Source: Macrostomum hystrix
Taxonomy: Eukaryota > Platyhelminthes > Macrostomidae
NCBI GenBank assembly: GCA_950097015.1
Contig: CATNEN010000001.1
Span: forward strand, 11,554,001-11,618,000
Reading direction: 5' to 3'
DNA: 64,000 nt
This document shows, piece after piece, positions 41,916 through 52,169 of the stretch (positions are counted from its first letter, which is position 1; each line of letters opens with the position of its first letter). Made by a program: the position numbers and the translations under genes. Below the pieces are notes generated by a model. The model saw only the letters and a list, made by a program, of their open reading frames with translations, searched no databases and had not been told where the DNA came from.

Positions 41916-42191
41916 GTGTATAAATAATTTTTAGAAAGGGGGCCTCCTTTTCCCTTCGGTAATAATGAGAATACTGTATTATGGTGCTGCGTAAACGTTG
42001 TGTCCCAGAATGCAACTTACGATCGTACAAACTGATCTGGAATATAAAAGTAAAGAATTTAGAATATGGAGACCGATTTTTAAGAGAGAGGCGGGGACCC
42101 TCTTTTTCCTGATCTCTTCGAGAATATAAAAGTTATTAGTTTGTGGATTATGTAGGCTGCGATAATTTTTGTCCCAGATAGCCCCTTTCGC
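41916..42191 (-). repeat. Polinton right terminal inverted repeat, main part
   Basis: Reverse complement of 22781-23057 apart from scattered differences. The outermost eight bases are displaced to 47438-47445 by the LINE insertion. Confidence 0.9.
42181..42191. other. left target-site duplication of the LINE
   Basis: GCCCCTTTCGC, repeated at 47427-47437 after the LINE tail. The second copy continues ATACTACT, the true Polinton end. Confidence 0.9.
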
Positions 42192-42464
42192 TGCTCGCAC
42201 CGGCGGGACACAACGCCTGTGAGGTATGAGTCAGTCCAGGCCCACGGGCTAAGGTCTGCGATGCCTCACACTCGTTTTTTGAGCAGGCTTGGCAGGAAGG
42301 AGCCCTGTGCTTTCGGGTGCAGGAATCCCTCCACGCTGTCCCGTCAGCTGACCCATGGGTACACGTCCCGCGAGTGTTCAAGGCTGACCCTAGGGCAGCC
42401 GGACAGAATGGGCAACAGCGCTGGATGACCCATCCAGGGCCTCTAGCCAGGGCCTCTTAACTGG

Positions 42465-42915
42465 GTACCTCTAGCCCCGGCTGGAGGGAAAGGTGCCACC
42501 TTTTGACCTCAACAGGGTATGCGGCCAGTCCGCAGCGTTCGCGCACCTGTGCGTGATCAGGTACCTCTGGCTACGGCTTTGAGGGAATGGTGTTTACCCT
42601 TTGACCTTAACAGGGTATGCGGCCAGTCCGCAGCATTCGTGCACCTGTGCGTGATCAGGTACCTCTGGCTACGGCTCTGAGGGAATGGTGTCTACCCTTT
42701 GACCTTAACAGGGTATGCGGCCAGTCCGCAGCGTTCGTGCACCTGTGCGTGATCAGGTACCTCTGGCTACGGCTCTGAGGGAATGGTGTCTACCCTTTGA
42801 CCTTAACAGGGTATGCGGCCAGTCCGCAGCGTTCGTGCACCTGTGCGTGATCAGGTACCTCTGGCTACGGCTCTGAGGGAATGGTGTTTACCCTTTGACT
42901 TTAACAGGGTACGCA
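42465..42915 (+). repeat. 98-bp tandem promoter-region repeats of the LINE
   Basis: Units begin GTACCTCTGGCTACGGCT at 42465 (variant), 42561, 42659, 42757 and 42855, spaced 96, 98, 98 and 98 bp; the last is partial. Each contains GAGGGAATGGTGT, TTGACCTTAACAGGGTATGC and GCACCTGTGCGTGATCAG. Such 5' monomer arrays act as promoters in some LINEs (for example mouse L1), which is the likely role here. Confidence 0.85.
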
Positions 42916-43078
42916 GGTTAACTGCGGGTCTGGCGCTGCTTTCTGCCGCGCTCTAAGGCCCAAGGTCTCGCCGTGCCGAAGGGCGCTTGGCCGGGGAGTA
43001 GTCCGGTCTTTAGCGGTTTCTTTTTATTCTCTTCTCTTTTCTTGTGAGTCAGCGCTCACCCTCCTCCCGCTTTCAGCA

Positions 43079-43633
43079 ATGGCTTCTTCTGCTCAATCTT
43101 TTAATGATAATGAAACTGGAAACCCCCCAGTTGCTCCGGCCGCTTCCAACCGCGCCAACGTCGCCCCACCGGTAGACCTGTCCCCGGACCCCCAGGCATC
43201 CGGTCCAAGGAAGCCCGTCAAGGCCGCAACCAACGCCGCAACGAACGGCGTCGGCGACAGCGTGAGAGGGAGGCCGCGGTTCGGCAATCCGCGGAGGTGG
43301 TGCCTCAAGTGGGCGAAGGAGCGGTTGGGCCGAAAGGAGCCACCGCCACCTCAGCCCCTCGGGAAACCGCTTCCGCGGGGTCACCACCCGCTGAGCCCAC
43401 CAGCGCCGTGGGCTCAGCGGGATTTGGGCAGTATCTTGGACTTGGGCAGTATCGGCGTCACGACGCAAAGGGACGGCGAGGGAGACACTCTTGCTGGGCA
43501 AATGCCCGCTGAGGGCTCCTCAGCCGCCCTGACCGCCGGGGACGCCGAGATTCCCATAGAGCTTTGCGAGCCTTCCATCTCCGAAAAGGAAGAGGAGGAA
43601 TTGCTACGCGACTCCCCGACTGCGCGGCCATGA
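43079..43633 (+). CDS. LINE ORF1, Pro/Ala-rich
   Basis: A 184-residue frame from an ATG soon after the 5' repeats. It is Pro, Ala and Gly-rich with basic patches and an acidic C-terminus (SEKEEEELLRDS). No CCHC zinc knuckle is visible, unlike most LINE ORF1 proteins, and another plus frame (43297-43512) is also protein-like, so a frameshift pair may hide part of it. ORF1 normally coats LINE RNA. It overlaps the start of the ORF2 frame. Confidence 0.45.
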   Translation: MASSAQSFNDNETGNPPVAPAASNRANVAPPVDLSPDPQASGPRKPVKAATNAATNGVGDSVRGRPRFGNPRRWCLKWAKERLGRKEPPPPQPLGKPLPRGHHPLSPPAPWAQRDLGSILDLGSIGVTTQRDGEGDTLAGQMPAEGSSAALTAGDAEIPIELCEPSISEKEEEELLRDSPTARP

Positions 43634-46600
43634 TCAGCAGTCCAGGAATTAGCTGCCTGCAGATTAATCTGCTACACAGCGTCGCAGCTTCGGCTAACCT
43701 GATGCGTCAAGCCGAGCTCGACAAGCCGGGTCTCATCATAGTCCAGGAGCCGTGGACCTCCAAAGGTAAGCCCCAAAACGTGCCTTCTGGGTACAACTGC
43801 TTCTGCGTTAGCCCCCGCGAGGCGAACCGGCCACCTAGAGCCTGTATCTTCGGGGCCAAAACCCTCGGTGCTTGGCTCAGATCCGACCTGTCTAACGGGG
43901 ATATCTGCGTCATTCAATCTGAGGATCTGCTGCCTGGGAGAACCACCCTCGTTGCCTCGGTTTACCTACCAGGTGACGTAGCGGTCGTCCCCCGGACGCT
44001 CACTACCCTGGTCGAACTCTGCTCTGCCAGGAATTATGAACTGATGGTCGCCGGCGATATCAACGCCCACCATACCCACTGGGGCAGCACAGGGATAAAC
44101 CAGAGAGGCGAAGACCTCCTGTCCTATGTTACCTCTACGACCCTGGAGTTCTGTAACTCGGAGTCTACGCCTACTTTCGACAATGGACGCTGGTCAGAGG
44201 TGATTGACGCCACGCTCGCTTCACCCAAGCTCTTTCAGAGTATCGGGGAGTGGCACGTTCTCCCGGAACCATCCCTCTCTGACCATAAGTTCATTCACTT
44301 TCGTGTGGCGAGCGCTCGCAGCCTAAACCACATCACGTGGAGACGGAACGCCAGAAATACTGATTGGGAAGCCTTCAGGCATGCCTTGGAGGCAACCCAT
44401 CGGTCTTCGGGCCAACCACCCACTATTTCGACGTGCCGAGAGGCGGACGAGTGCGCGACTGTTTAAACAGAAAAGCTAACCGCCGCCTTCGAGGCTGCCT
44501 GTCCCCTAAAAGCCTACAAAGGGAAGACATCTGCGCCGTGGTGGAATCCTCAGCTCGGCGACCTCCGTCGCAGAGCGAAGAAATTACACCGCAGAGCGAA
44601 CAAAACCAGGAGCCCTGCAGACCAGACCGCCTACCTTAAAGCCATCCATGAGTTCAAGAGGGAGATCAGGACTGCCAAGGCCCAGAAGTGGCGCCAATAC
44701 TGCGAGGAGCTAGAGGGCTCACGCCCCACCTCCAGGATTGTCAAAGCACTTACGCTAGACAAAATGTCCAAGCTCTCCTCGGTTAAGCGAACCGACGGCA
44801 CGTCAACTGACAACCCAGGAGAAACGCTTGAGGTCATGCTCTCTGCCTTCTTCCCCAACGAGCCTACCAACCTGACCACCTCAGACCACACTGAGGGAGG
44901 CCAGATGCTGGCTGCCTCTATCATCACGGAGGACCGCATCGTTAAAGCGGCCACCTCCTTCAAGCCTTTCAAGGCTCCAGGGCCTGATGGCATCGTACCT
45001 GCCTTTCTTAGAGAGGCGGTTAAATGCCCAGGTTTCCTGCGCTCTCTTTGCAGCCTCTATCGAGCCTGCATCACGCTCGGGTACGTCCCGCAGGCATGGA
45101 CCGAGGCGAAGGTGATTTTTATCCCGAAGCCAGGCCGCCCGGACTACCAGTCTATTAAATCCTTCAGACCAATCAGCCTAACCACCTTCCTGGTCAAGCT
45201 GATGGAGAGACTAGTGCTGTGGCGCCTTCTCTCAGTGGAACTGAAGAACGCGCCGCTCAGCGACAACCAGCATGCTTTTCGGGCGGGTCGCTCCACCGAA
45301 AGCGCGCTGCACGTTCTGGTCGACAAATTGGAGAAAGCTGTGCTTGGCACCGGCTTCGCCTTAAGTGTCTTCCTGGACATTGATGGTGCCTTTGACAATG
45401 TCCTCTTCGAAGCGTTCCGCAAAGCCCTTTACGAGAGGCACACTCACTCGTCCCTCACCAGATACGCGTCATCGCACGGTCACTGCCAACCTGCTGGGCC
45501 ACCAACGGACGGTCCCCGTCCCCAAAGGGAGCCCGCAGGGAGGGGTCCTCTCTCCTATTCTCTGGAACATGGTCATTGACGAGCTCCTCCGAGACGATCG
45601 TCCTGACCCAATCCTGAAGGTGGGGTATGCGGACGATGTCACTGCTGTGGCGTCTGGCCCATCCCCTGACACTCTCAGGGACCTCCTTCAGAATTTCATC
45701 CACTCTGCTGAACAATGGGCGGGTCGCTGTGGTCTGAAGCTGTCCGAGACCAAGACTGTTTCTGCTGGTGATCATGTTCACCAGCAGAAACAAGTGGCAG
45801 ATACAGCCGCTTAGGCTTTACTTTAAGGAAATTTCCTTCTGTAAGCAAACCAAATGTCTAGGGATCACCTTGGACCATAGGCTGAACTGGTCTCCCCATG
45901 TTCAAACCAAAACCAAGAGGGCCCTCGCGATCCTCGCGCAGCTGCGGAGGGCCGTTGGCACCACCTGGGGGCTCACCCCCAAGCGCCTCTGGTGGATCTA
46001 TACTGCAATGGTCAGGCCAGCTGTCTCGTACGGCAGCTTGATCTGGGCCAGTGCCCTGCAGATGAAGACCTGCCTGGAGGCACTTAGGAAAACGCAAGGG
46101 CGCGCTTGTCGCATGACCATGAGTGCCCCACCGTCTGCTCCTTACGACGGCCTAAATGCCTTCCTCGACGCTACCCCGCTGGACATTTTTGTCCGCAGGG
46201 AAGCCGCCAAAACAGCGCGTCGGCTCATTGACGCCGGCGTCCGCTTCACGCCGCAAAGAGCAATGGCAAAGCGCAAACTTCTGCCTCACACCGATCTGTG
46301 CCTTCGTGACTTGAAAGATGGCGGCGGACTCCACATCTTATCTGACGGCGAACCACGCACTCTCAATCTCACCCAGCGCTACAAAATCATCATTCCCTCG
46401 AGGGAAGACGCTAACGACCACTGGAACCACCAGGAGGTCCACTGCTGCACGGACGGATCCCTAAAAGACGGCCTTGCCGGCTTTGGGGTCTGCATCCTGA
46501 TCAACGGCCGCGTCGTCGCCACGCATGCCCAACATACTGGGAGACTCTCTACGGTCTTCCAGAATGAAATCCTTGCCATCAGCTCTTGTGCTGCAGAGCT

Positions 46601-47315
46601 GAATGCCAGGAATACGAGAGGAGAGACAATCATCATCCACTCTGACAGCCAAGCAGCCTTACAAGCCCTTTGCCGCACCACCACGTGCTCCCGAACAGTC
46701 GCTGACTGTGCCCGGCAACTCAACCTCCTGGCCAGTAACAACACGGTCAAGCTGAGCTGGATCCCAGGGCATGCGGGCTTCCCAGAGAACGAGCTTGCGG
46801 ATACCCTTGCCAAGCAAGGTGGCTCTGGCTCTCTCCTGGGACCTGCTCCCCTGGTCCCGATCCCCATCACGGTCATCAATCGCCTTATTGATGACTGGGC
46901 TGAATCCCTGCACAGGGACAGATGGACGGGCACCCAGAACTGTCGCCAATCCCGTGCCGCAGTTCCGCGCCCGTCTCGCAGGCTCAGGAACATCCTTTTG
47001 AACCAAAACCGGAATGATATCCGCGCCCTCGCCATGACCCTCACGGGCCACGGCTACCTCGCTAGGCACTGTTTCCTCCGGGGCGACCTTGAGAGTGAAC
47101 TCTGCCCATTCTGTGAGTATGACATCGAAGATGCTGAGCACTTTGTGTGTCACTGCCCTTTCTTTAACAGAGACCTCGGGCCCAACCCGTCCATGGACGA
47201 GATCTGCCAGCCCGACAGCATTCCACGGCTCGTCCAGTTCCTTCGTGCAACAAGACGAGCCACGTTCTTCCCTATGGAAGACAACGCTGCAGGACGGACC
47301 GGCGGACCACCCTGA
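43564..47315 (+). pseudogene. LINE ORF2: APE endonuclease, reverse transcriptase, RNase H, one stop and two frameshifts
   Basis: The likely start is ATG at 43630 (MISSPGISCLQIN). The endonuclease has VQEPW, VAGDINAHH and SDHKF motifs. TAA at 44464-44466 interrupts; the same frame continues to about 45450 with the RT fingers (KAPGPDGI, RPISL) and SVFLDIDGAFDNV. A frameshift near 45450 moves to the frame with GSPQGGVLSP and the catalytic YADDV. Another near 45775 leads to the frame ending 47315, with RNase H (CTDGS, then E, DSQAAL, and PGHAGFPENELAD) and a final C-x2-C-x8-H-x4-C finger. This domain set is that of I/R1-type LINEs. Confidence 0.9.
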
Positions 47316-47426
47316 CCGGCCCCGCGCCCTTGCCTGTCTGCGGGCCTACAGGGGTTAGCGGTATGGGCGACCCTCGCCTCCCCGTTGCGTCCATGGACCA
47401 CCCTGCAGCTAAGTCAAGTAAGTCAA

Positions 47427-47451
47427 GCCCCTTTCGCATACTACTCTCTTC
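47427..47451. other. right LINE target duplication, last Polinton bases and right CTCTTC
   Basis: 47427-47437 is GCCCCTTTCGC (LINE duplication), 47438-47445 ATACTACT is the Polinton end, and 47446-47451 CTCTTC is the Polinton target duplication matching 22775-22780. Confidence 0.9.
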
Positions 47452-47548
47452 AGTATTCTTGTGCAGCATAATTAAAGGGGAGCGCCTTTTTACTCTGGGG
47501 TTTTATTCAATCTAGCTTTTCTGCGCTTCTCTGAAAACACACTGGAAA

Positions 47549-47902
47549 ATGGCAGGATTCGCAGCGTTACAAACTAGGAAGGCGTCAGCACAAATGCAGT
47601 TAAATGCAAGTGCCGGTCGTATTCAAAGACTTAAATCAAAAACGCTATTCGCCGACGTTGCAGACGGAGAGATTATTGCTTTGGAAGAGGAACGAATCAA
47701 GAATACGATTATTTTCCTAAGGACTCTAATCGCATACAAGACATGGAATGCGAATTATCTAATTGGCTAATTACAGTAGACAAGTCGAAGATTATCAATA
47801 AAATCGTGCGCTGAGGATTGCTGAACTTTCGCAGCCTTATCAAGAAGTCCAACCACAAGACTCGCGTATTCCTCGCCCAGTCGCGGCTCAACAACAACAA
47901 TG
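47549..47902 (+). pseudogene. hypothetical helical protein, broken
   Basis: ATG 47549 opens a 73-codon frame (MAGFAALQTRKASAQMQLN) with Ala/Gln/Lys-rich helices, stopped at 47768-47770. Similar composition resumes in another frame from about 47805 and ends in a Gln run near 47900. Unrecognised. It lies just outside the Polinton and before a second PLA2-like fragment, so it may belong to an older Polinton into which this one inserted. Confidence 0.3.
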
Positions 47903-48187
47903 AACTAACTTAGATTGTTTGCTAATAAATACAAAATAGCATATTTTGAAAAGATGAATCTGTCTTTGGATCTTTGTATGGAAAATTAGTTTCGATTTTA
48001 CGATTATAAAGCAGAATATAAGAAACGTTGTAAGTATCATTCAATTAAGAAGAAAGAAGGCAATGGCTTTAACATAGATTTAAGACACAAACAAGGTTTC
48101 GGAATCTTTTTAAAGGATCAAAATATATATACGAGTTTGGAATGAAAAACGTTTACTAATCCGAAAAAAATAAATCATTCTGCAGAA

Positions 48188-48576
48188 TCATTCTGCTCTC
48201 TCAACCCCCAGCTCTTTCAGCAGAGTTCCAAGTTCTTTACTTGATGCATGCAATATAAAGCCCACCCCCAAACAGCCGCCAATCGCCAACACCAACTTTG
48301 ACTTAACAAAAATAACAGCTTTAACTAGCTTCCGAGCGATCGATTCCCTCCACCTGCTAGAAGCCCTCATATTGTTTAGCATTATGAGCATTTCTTTGTC
48401 CCAGCGAGTTTTCTCTGGAAAATCCCTATACATAATATCATGCCGCATACAGACAGAGTCTAGCTCGTTCACAGGCTCATGCCCAGGATTTGGATCATTG
48501 TTTTTATCTAGTTGTATTTCATGCGGATTCAAAGGACCTCAATATCTGTAGCCGGGAATTATCCAGCCTTTGTTTG
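48188..48576 (-). pseudogene. second Polinton PLA2-like fragment, cut by an LTR
   Basis: The minus frame 48532-48188 matches the PLA2-like gene at 24172-24616, with VNELDSVCMRHDIMY holding the His-Asp pair in an intact frame and a longer basic/hydrophobic C-terminus. The N-terminal part ends at 48576, where the gypsy LTR begins. This lies outside the Polinton target duplication, so it comes from a separate copy. Confidence 0.7.
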
Positions 48577-48846
48577 TGTTGTGTATTGACTGACTAAGTG
48601 CTAAATTACTGTTATGAGATATTTACATGTACTGCCACTATGAGTAGTGCAGTGGGGAAGCCAGTAATTTCTAGAACCTTCTGTAGTCCGTGTTTTTTAG
48701 AACCTTCTGTAGTCCGTGTTTTCTAGAACTTTCGATCTAACATCCTAGCCTATAAATATACGGAAACGAAGCGATCATAAGCTCTCTAATCTTCTCTATT
48801 TAGAATCTTAAAAAAATCTGTTGTCTACTTCATTCACTACAAAACA
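48577..48846 (+). repeat. diverged 5' LTR of the same gypsy family
   Basis: Starts TGTTGTGTATTGAC and ends ACTACAAAACA. It matches the young LTR but has an extra duplicated segment with the heat-shock-element words TTCtaGAAccTTC, a weakened TTTtaGAAccTTC, and TTCtaGAActTTC (48669-48735). The TATA box is CTATAAATATACGG. Confidence 0.85.
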
Positions 48847-48859
48847 ACTGGCAACAAGG

Positions 48860-49555
48860 ATGGCCCTCAATGTTAGCCCACCGACACCGTACCTGTCGGC
48901 AAGCGGACCTCCAGCAGTTCCATGGAATCGATGGCTCGACGCTTTCGATATATATTGCCAAGCGGCGCAGATCTGGACTGACCGGCCGGCAGAGGGCGAA
49001 GCTCCAACAAAGGAAGCTTCGCGACTGGCAACGAGGAGCCGCAACATGCTGCTGCACCTGCTCGGTTTCGAAGGGCAGCGGATCGCTTGGGCACGCAACG
49101 CGATTGTCGACGGCCACACCTTCTGGCAATCCCGCGACCTGCTGACGACTGTGTTTAGCGACCGGCCAAACGTGATGTTGGCGCTTCACCGATTCCGGGA
49201 GCGACATCAGCTGCCCGGAGATGACGCAGTACCGTTCGTCGCAGCACTGCGCGAGCTGTCGGCCCTCTGCAACTACGGAGCAATGGCTGACGAGATGATC
49301 CGTGACCAGCTGGCCCAGAAGACCACCAGCAGCCGGATTCGTGAGCGCCTACTGACTGAGGACGCCGCCAGGCTGACACTGGACCAAGCTATCGTGATTG
49401 CGTTGACTATCGAGGAGGCAGCGGCAGGCAGCAAGGCGATGGCAGCAACCGGCTATTCAGGGAACGTCCAGGCTGTGCAGGAGGCCAGACCCCGAGGTCA
49501 CCATGGCGCTCCGTCCAAGAAGAAGCCGGGGCAGCAAGCCACAATTCTGCAGTAG
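48860..49555 (+). pseudogene. gypsy Gag fragment, truncated
   Basis: The first 226 or so residues match the Gag of the young element with few changes. Homology ends at about 49538, in the Lys/Pro/Gly-rich linker just before the zinc knuckles, and unrelated sequence adds a few codons to a TAG at 49553-49555. No protease, RT or second LTR follows, so the element is 3'-truncated. Confidence 0.8.
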
Positions 49556-49759
49556 ATGTGTTGGCTGCCCATCCGGATGTTTTCCGCATAGTGTGTACTA
49601 TGGAGGCTATTGAGCGCCGCTCAAAACACAATCAAAACAAAATCATAAATTTGCCAGCCTAACTAGCCAATTGGAGCCTGTTATTCATTTTGCTACTTAT
49701 CTTTGTTAGCGGAAACAAGAAAATGGTATTAAGGCCTACAAAAATATAACCTTTTTTAT

Positions 49760-52140
49760 TCTGTTTTGATAATTGAAGTATATATTGAAATGGGTGGGGC
49801 CTTTTACAAGCCGATGACCTCCCTGGTGAAAGATAGGAGTGTGGAGAAAGGCAATAGAGTCGAAGGTCGATCGCGTAGCTGCCCGCGAGTTGTCGCGGAG
49901 AGGGATGAGACGAAGGGAGGGATGAAGGGAGAGATGAAGGGAGAGATGAGGCGGTACAAAGGATGCAGGGAGTGGTCCTATTGGCCTCAGGCTGGCCAGT
50001 CCCACTCGTCCCATAGGCCACAGGCATAACTGCCGTGCCTACCCCTAGCAATGCTCGAAACCGGCTAAAAGTCTGAAGTGAGGTGTCGGACTATCCGTAA
50101 CCAGACAGGACAGTACTAGAGAGCCTACTGTCGTCAGTAGCATGTAAATAACTGACTCCTAACCTTGGTAGCGGTGGTCGAATCGGCCCAGGCTCTTGTC
50201 ACAGAAATGCGGAAAGGCTATTGGCAAAGCGGAAAATTATCTCGGGTAGCGCCACCACCCAATGCGCCTACGTTGCCACCGCAGACATTTGGGAACTTGG
50301 GTCCCCGGAGTACACAGCTCGCAGTTCATCACACAGATCTTGACAAGTCGAAAAATAGGGCACTCTGCAACTTCCGTTTTAGACTGGGGTGAGAGCCCCA
50401 GAATGGATCGAGACACGCCTCAACAGGGGATTCCTGAATTCGCGCTACAGGGGTCTAGAAAGGTGGTACTAGGAACTCGAATGAAAATCCATAGCCAGAA
50501 TCCTACTCATGAAACATCAGACACATTCCTTACATTAGACTGCAGCCTACACATTAAATAACTAACAAATCCGAATCTGCGTGAGATGAGGAAATCAGAG
50601 GCTGGAGAGATTTAGCAGAACACTGGCTGAGTGATTACGCAAGCGATGAGTATTAGATCACACCTCTCGCTCCCATGGCCGCGGTTACAAGAGGCGGGGA
50701 AAAGAAGGAGAATTCAATTGACAAAGGAATTTGACGCGCACACTGGAATCCGCCAGTGAGCGAGGAAAGCCGGCCAAGGAATCCCCCGCACCTAGGCAGC
50801 AATGCACTCGCTACATTCCGCATTTTACTCGCGAATCCCTAGCTCCTTATTACTCTTGTGCGCGCTCACAGTTGTCTTCCTGCCGCAGCCTTCAGCTCGG
50901 CCTCGCCAGAGCCCACCCCCTAAGAGTTTAGCCACTCATCTCTGAGGGCTGTCTAACAGATAAAATAAACATGGTGAAATACTTGCGGGTTTGCAATCCG
51001 ATGATCTGTCCTCGTGAAGGAAAGGAGTGTGGGGATGGCGATAGAGTCAGAAGTCGTACCGCAAAGTCTCGCGAGTTGCCGCGGAAAAAAGGGATGAAGG
51101 GAGAGATGAAGGGAGAGACAGTGGATGCAGGGAGTGGTCCTCTCGGCCTCAGGCTGGCCAGTCCCACTCAACCCATAGGCCACAGGCATGACTGCCGTGC
51201 CTACCCCAAGCAATGCTCGAAACGGGCTAAAAGTCTAAATAGATGTCGGACTACCCGCAAGCGGATAGGACAGGGCTAGGTAGCCTACTGTCATCAGTAG
51301 CATGTTCGTAACTGACTCCTAAACTTGGTAGCAGTGGTCGACTCGGCCTAGGCTCTTGTCTTAGAAATGCGGAAAGGCTATCGGCAAAGCGGAAAATGAT
51401 CTAGGGTAGCGCCACCACCCAATGCGCCTACGTTGCCACCGCAGACATTTGGGAACTTGGGTCCCCGGAGCTCGCGGCTCCTAGTTTGTCACACAGATCT
51501 TAGACAAGCCGAAAAAATAGAGCCTTCTGTAACTTCCGTTTTAGACTAGGGTGAAGACCCCAGAATGGATCGAGACACGCCTCACCAGGGGATTCCTGAA
51601 TTTGCGCTACAGTGGTCTAGAAAGGTGGTACTCAGAACCTGAAAGAGAAATCCATAGCCAGTATCCTACTCATGGGACATCAGACACATTCTGTACATTA
51701 GGCTGCAGCCTACACATTAGATAACTAGCAATCCGAGTCTGTGCGAGTTGAGGAAAACAGAGGCAGGAGAGATTAAGCTGAACACTGGCTGAGTGATTAT
51801 GCAAGCGTGAGATTAATTGAACATCACTCTCGTTCCCGTGGCCGCAGGTGCGAAAGGGGGACAGCGGGAAAACTCCATTGGAAAGGGAGCTCGACACGTA
51901 CCTTGAACCCACCCAAGAGGGAGAAGGAAAACCGGCCAAGGATTCCCCCAACCCCCTGGAAAGGAAAAGCACATGCTACCCTCCGCATTTACTTACAAAC
52001 CCCTAGCTCCATATTACTCTCATGCGCGCTTACAATTGCCTTCCTGCCGCAGTTTTCAGCTCGGCTGTGCCAGAACCCATTCCCCTAATAGATTAGCCAC
52101 TCATGGTAGAGGGCTGTCTAAGGTTAAAATAAAGGTGAAA
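49760..52140. repeat. tandem duplication family 1, two copies of about 1.16 kb
   Basis: Copy 1 spans roughly 49760-50945 and copy 2 roughly 50946-52140. Landmarks such as CCTCAGGCTGGCCAGTCCCA (49985 and 51147) are 1162 bp apart, and many blocks keep the same order. Identity is high but with small indels. No coding domain; AATAAA lies near 50961. The pair could be two adjacent LTR-like units or a young satellite dimer. Confidence 0.75.
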
Positions 52141-52169
52141 AGGAGACATAATAAAAGAAATTAAGTTGT

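Larger units (their letters stand above)
42192..47426 (+). mobile_element. APE-type LINE with RNase H (I/R1-like), about 5.2 kb
   Basis: Complete 5' to 3': a 5' leader with tandem 98-bp repeats, ORF1, an ORF2 with endonuclease, reverse transcriptase, RNase H and Cys-His finger, and a 3' tail of AAGTCA/AAGTA units (47411-47426) instead of poly-A. GCCCCTTTCGC flanks it. It inserted within the Polinton right terminal repeat, eight bases from its end. ORF2 has one stop and two frameshifts, so it is inactive. Confidence 0.9.
22781..47445. mobile_element. Polinton/Maverick with three nested insertions
   Basis: The ends are inverted repeats of about 277-284 bp beginning AGTAGTATGCGAAAGGGG, flanked by CTCTTC. 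Inside are the hallmark genes: retroviral-type integrase, protein-primed family-B polymerase, adenovirus-type cysteine protease, double-jelly-roll major capsid protein and penton-like minor capsid protein, plus PLA2-like, coiled-coil and hydrophobic proteins. A packaging ATPase (FtsK/HerA type) was not found. Insertions at 32452-33346, 34841-38849 and 42192-47426 are later arrivals; without them it is about 14.5 kb. Nearly every large gene carries a stop or frameshift, so this copy is dead. The right side is compound: a second type of terminus lies at 41512. Confidence 0.9.

Noticed and set aside
43297-43512. Second plus frame across LINE ORF1 as a separate gene
   Set aside because: More simply a frameshifted stretch of ORF1 or an overlapping shadow; no start context or domain of its own.
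49659-51213. Minus frames beginning MLGVGTAVMPVAYG in both copies of tandem family 1
   Set aside because: Their resemblance follows from the DNA duplication; the frames diverge in length and composition after about 30 residues.
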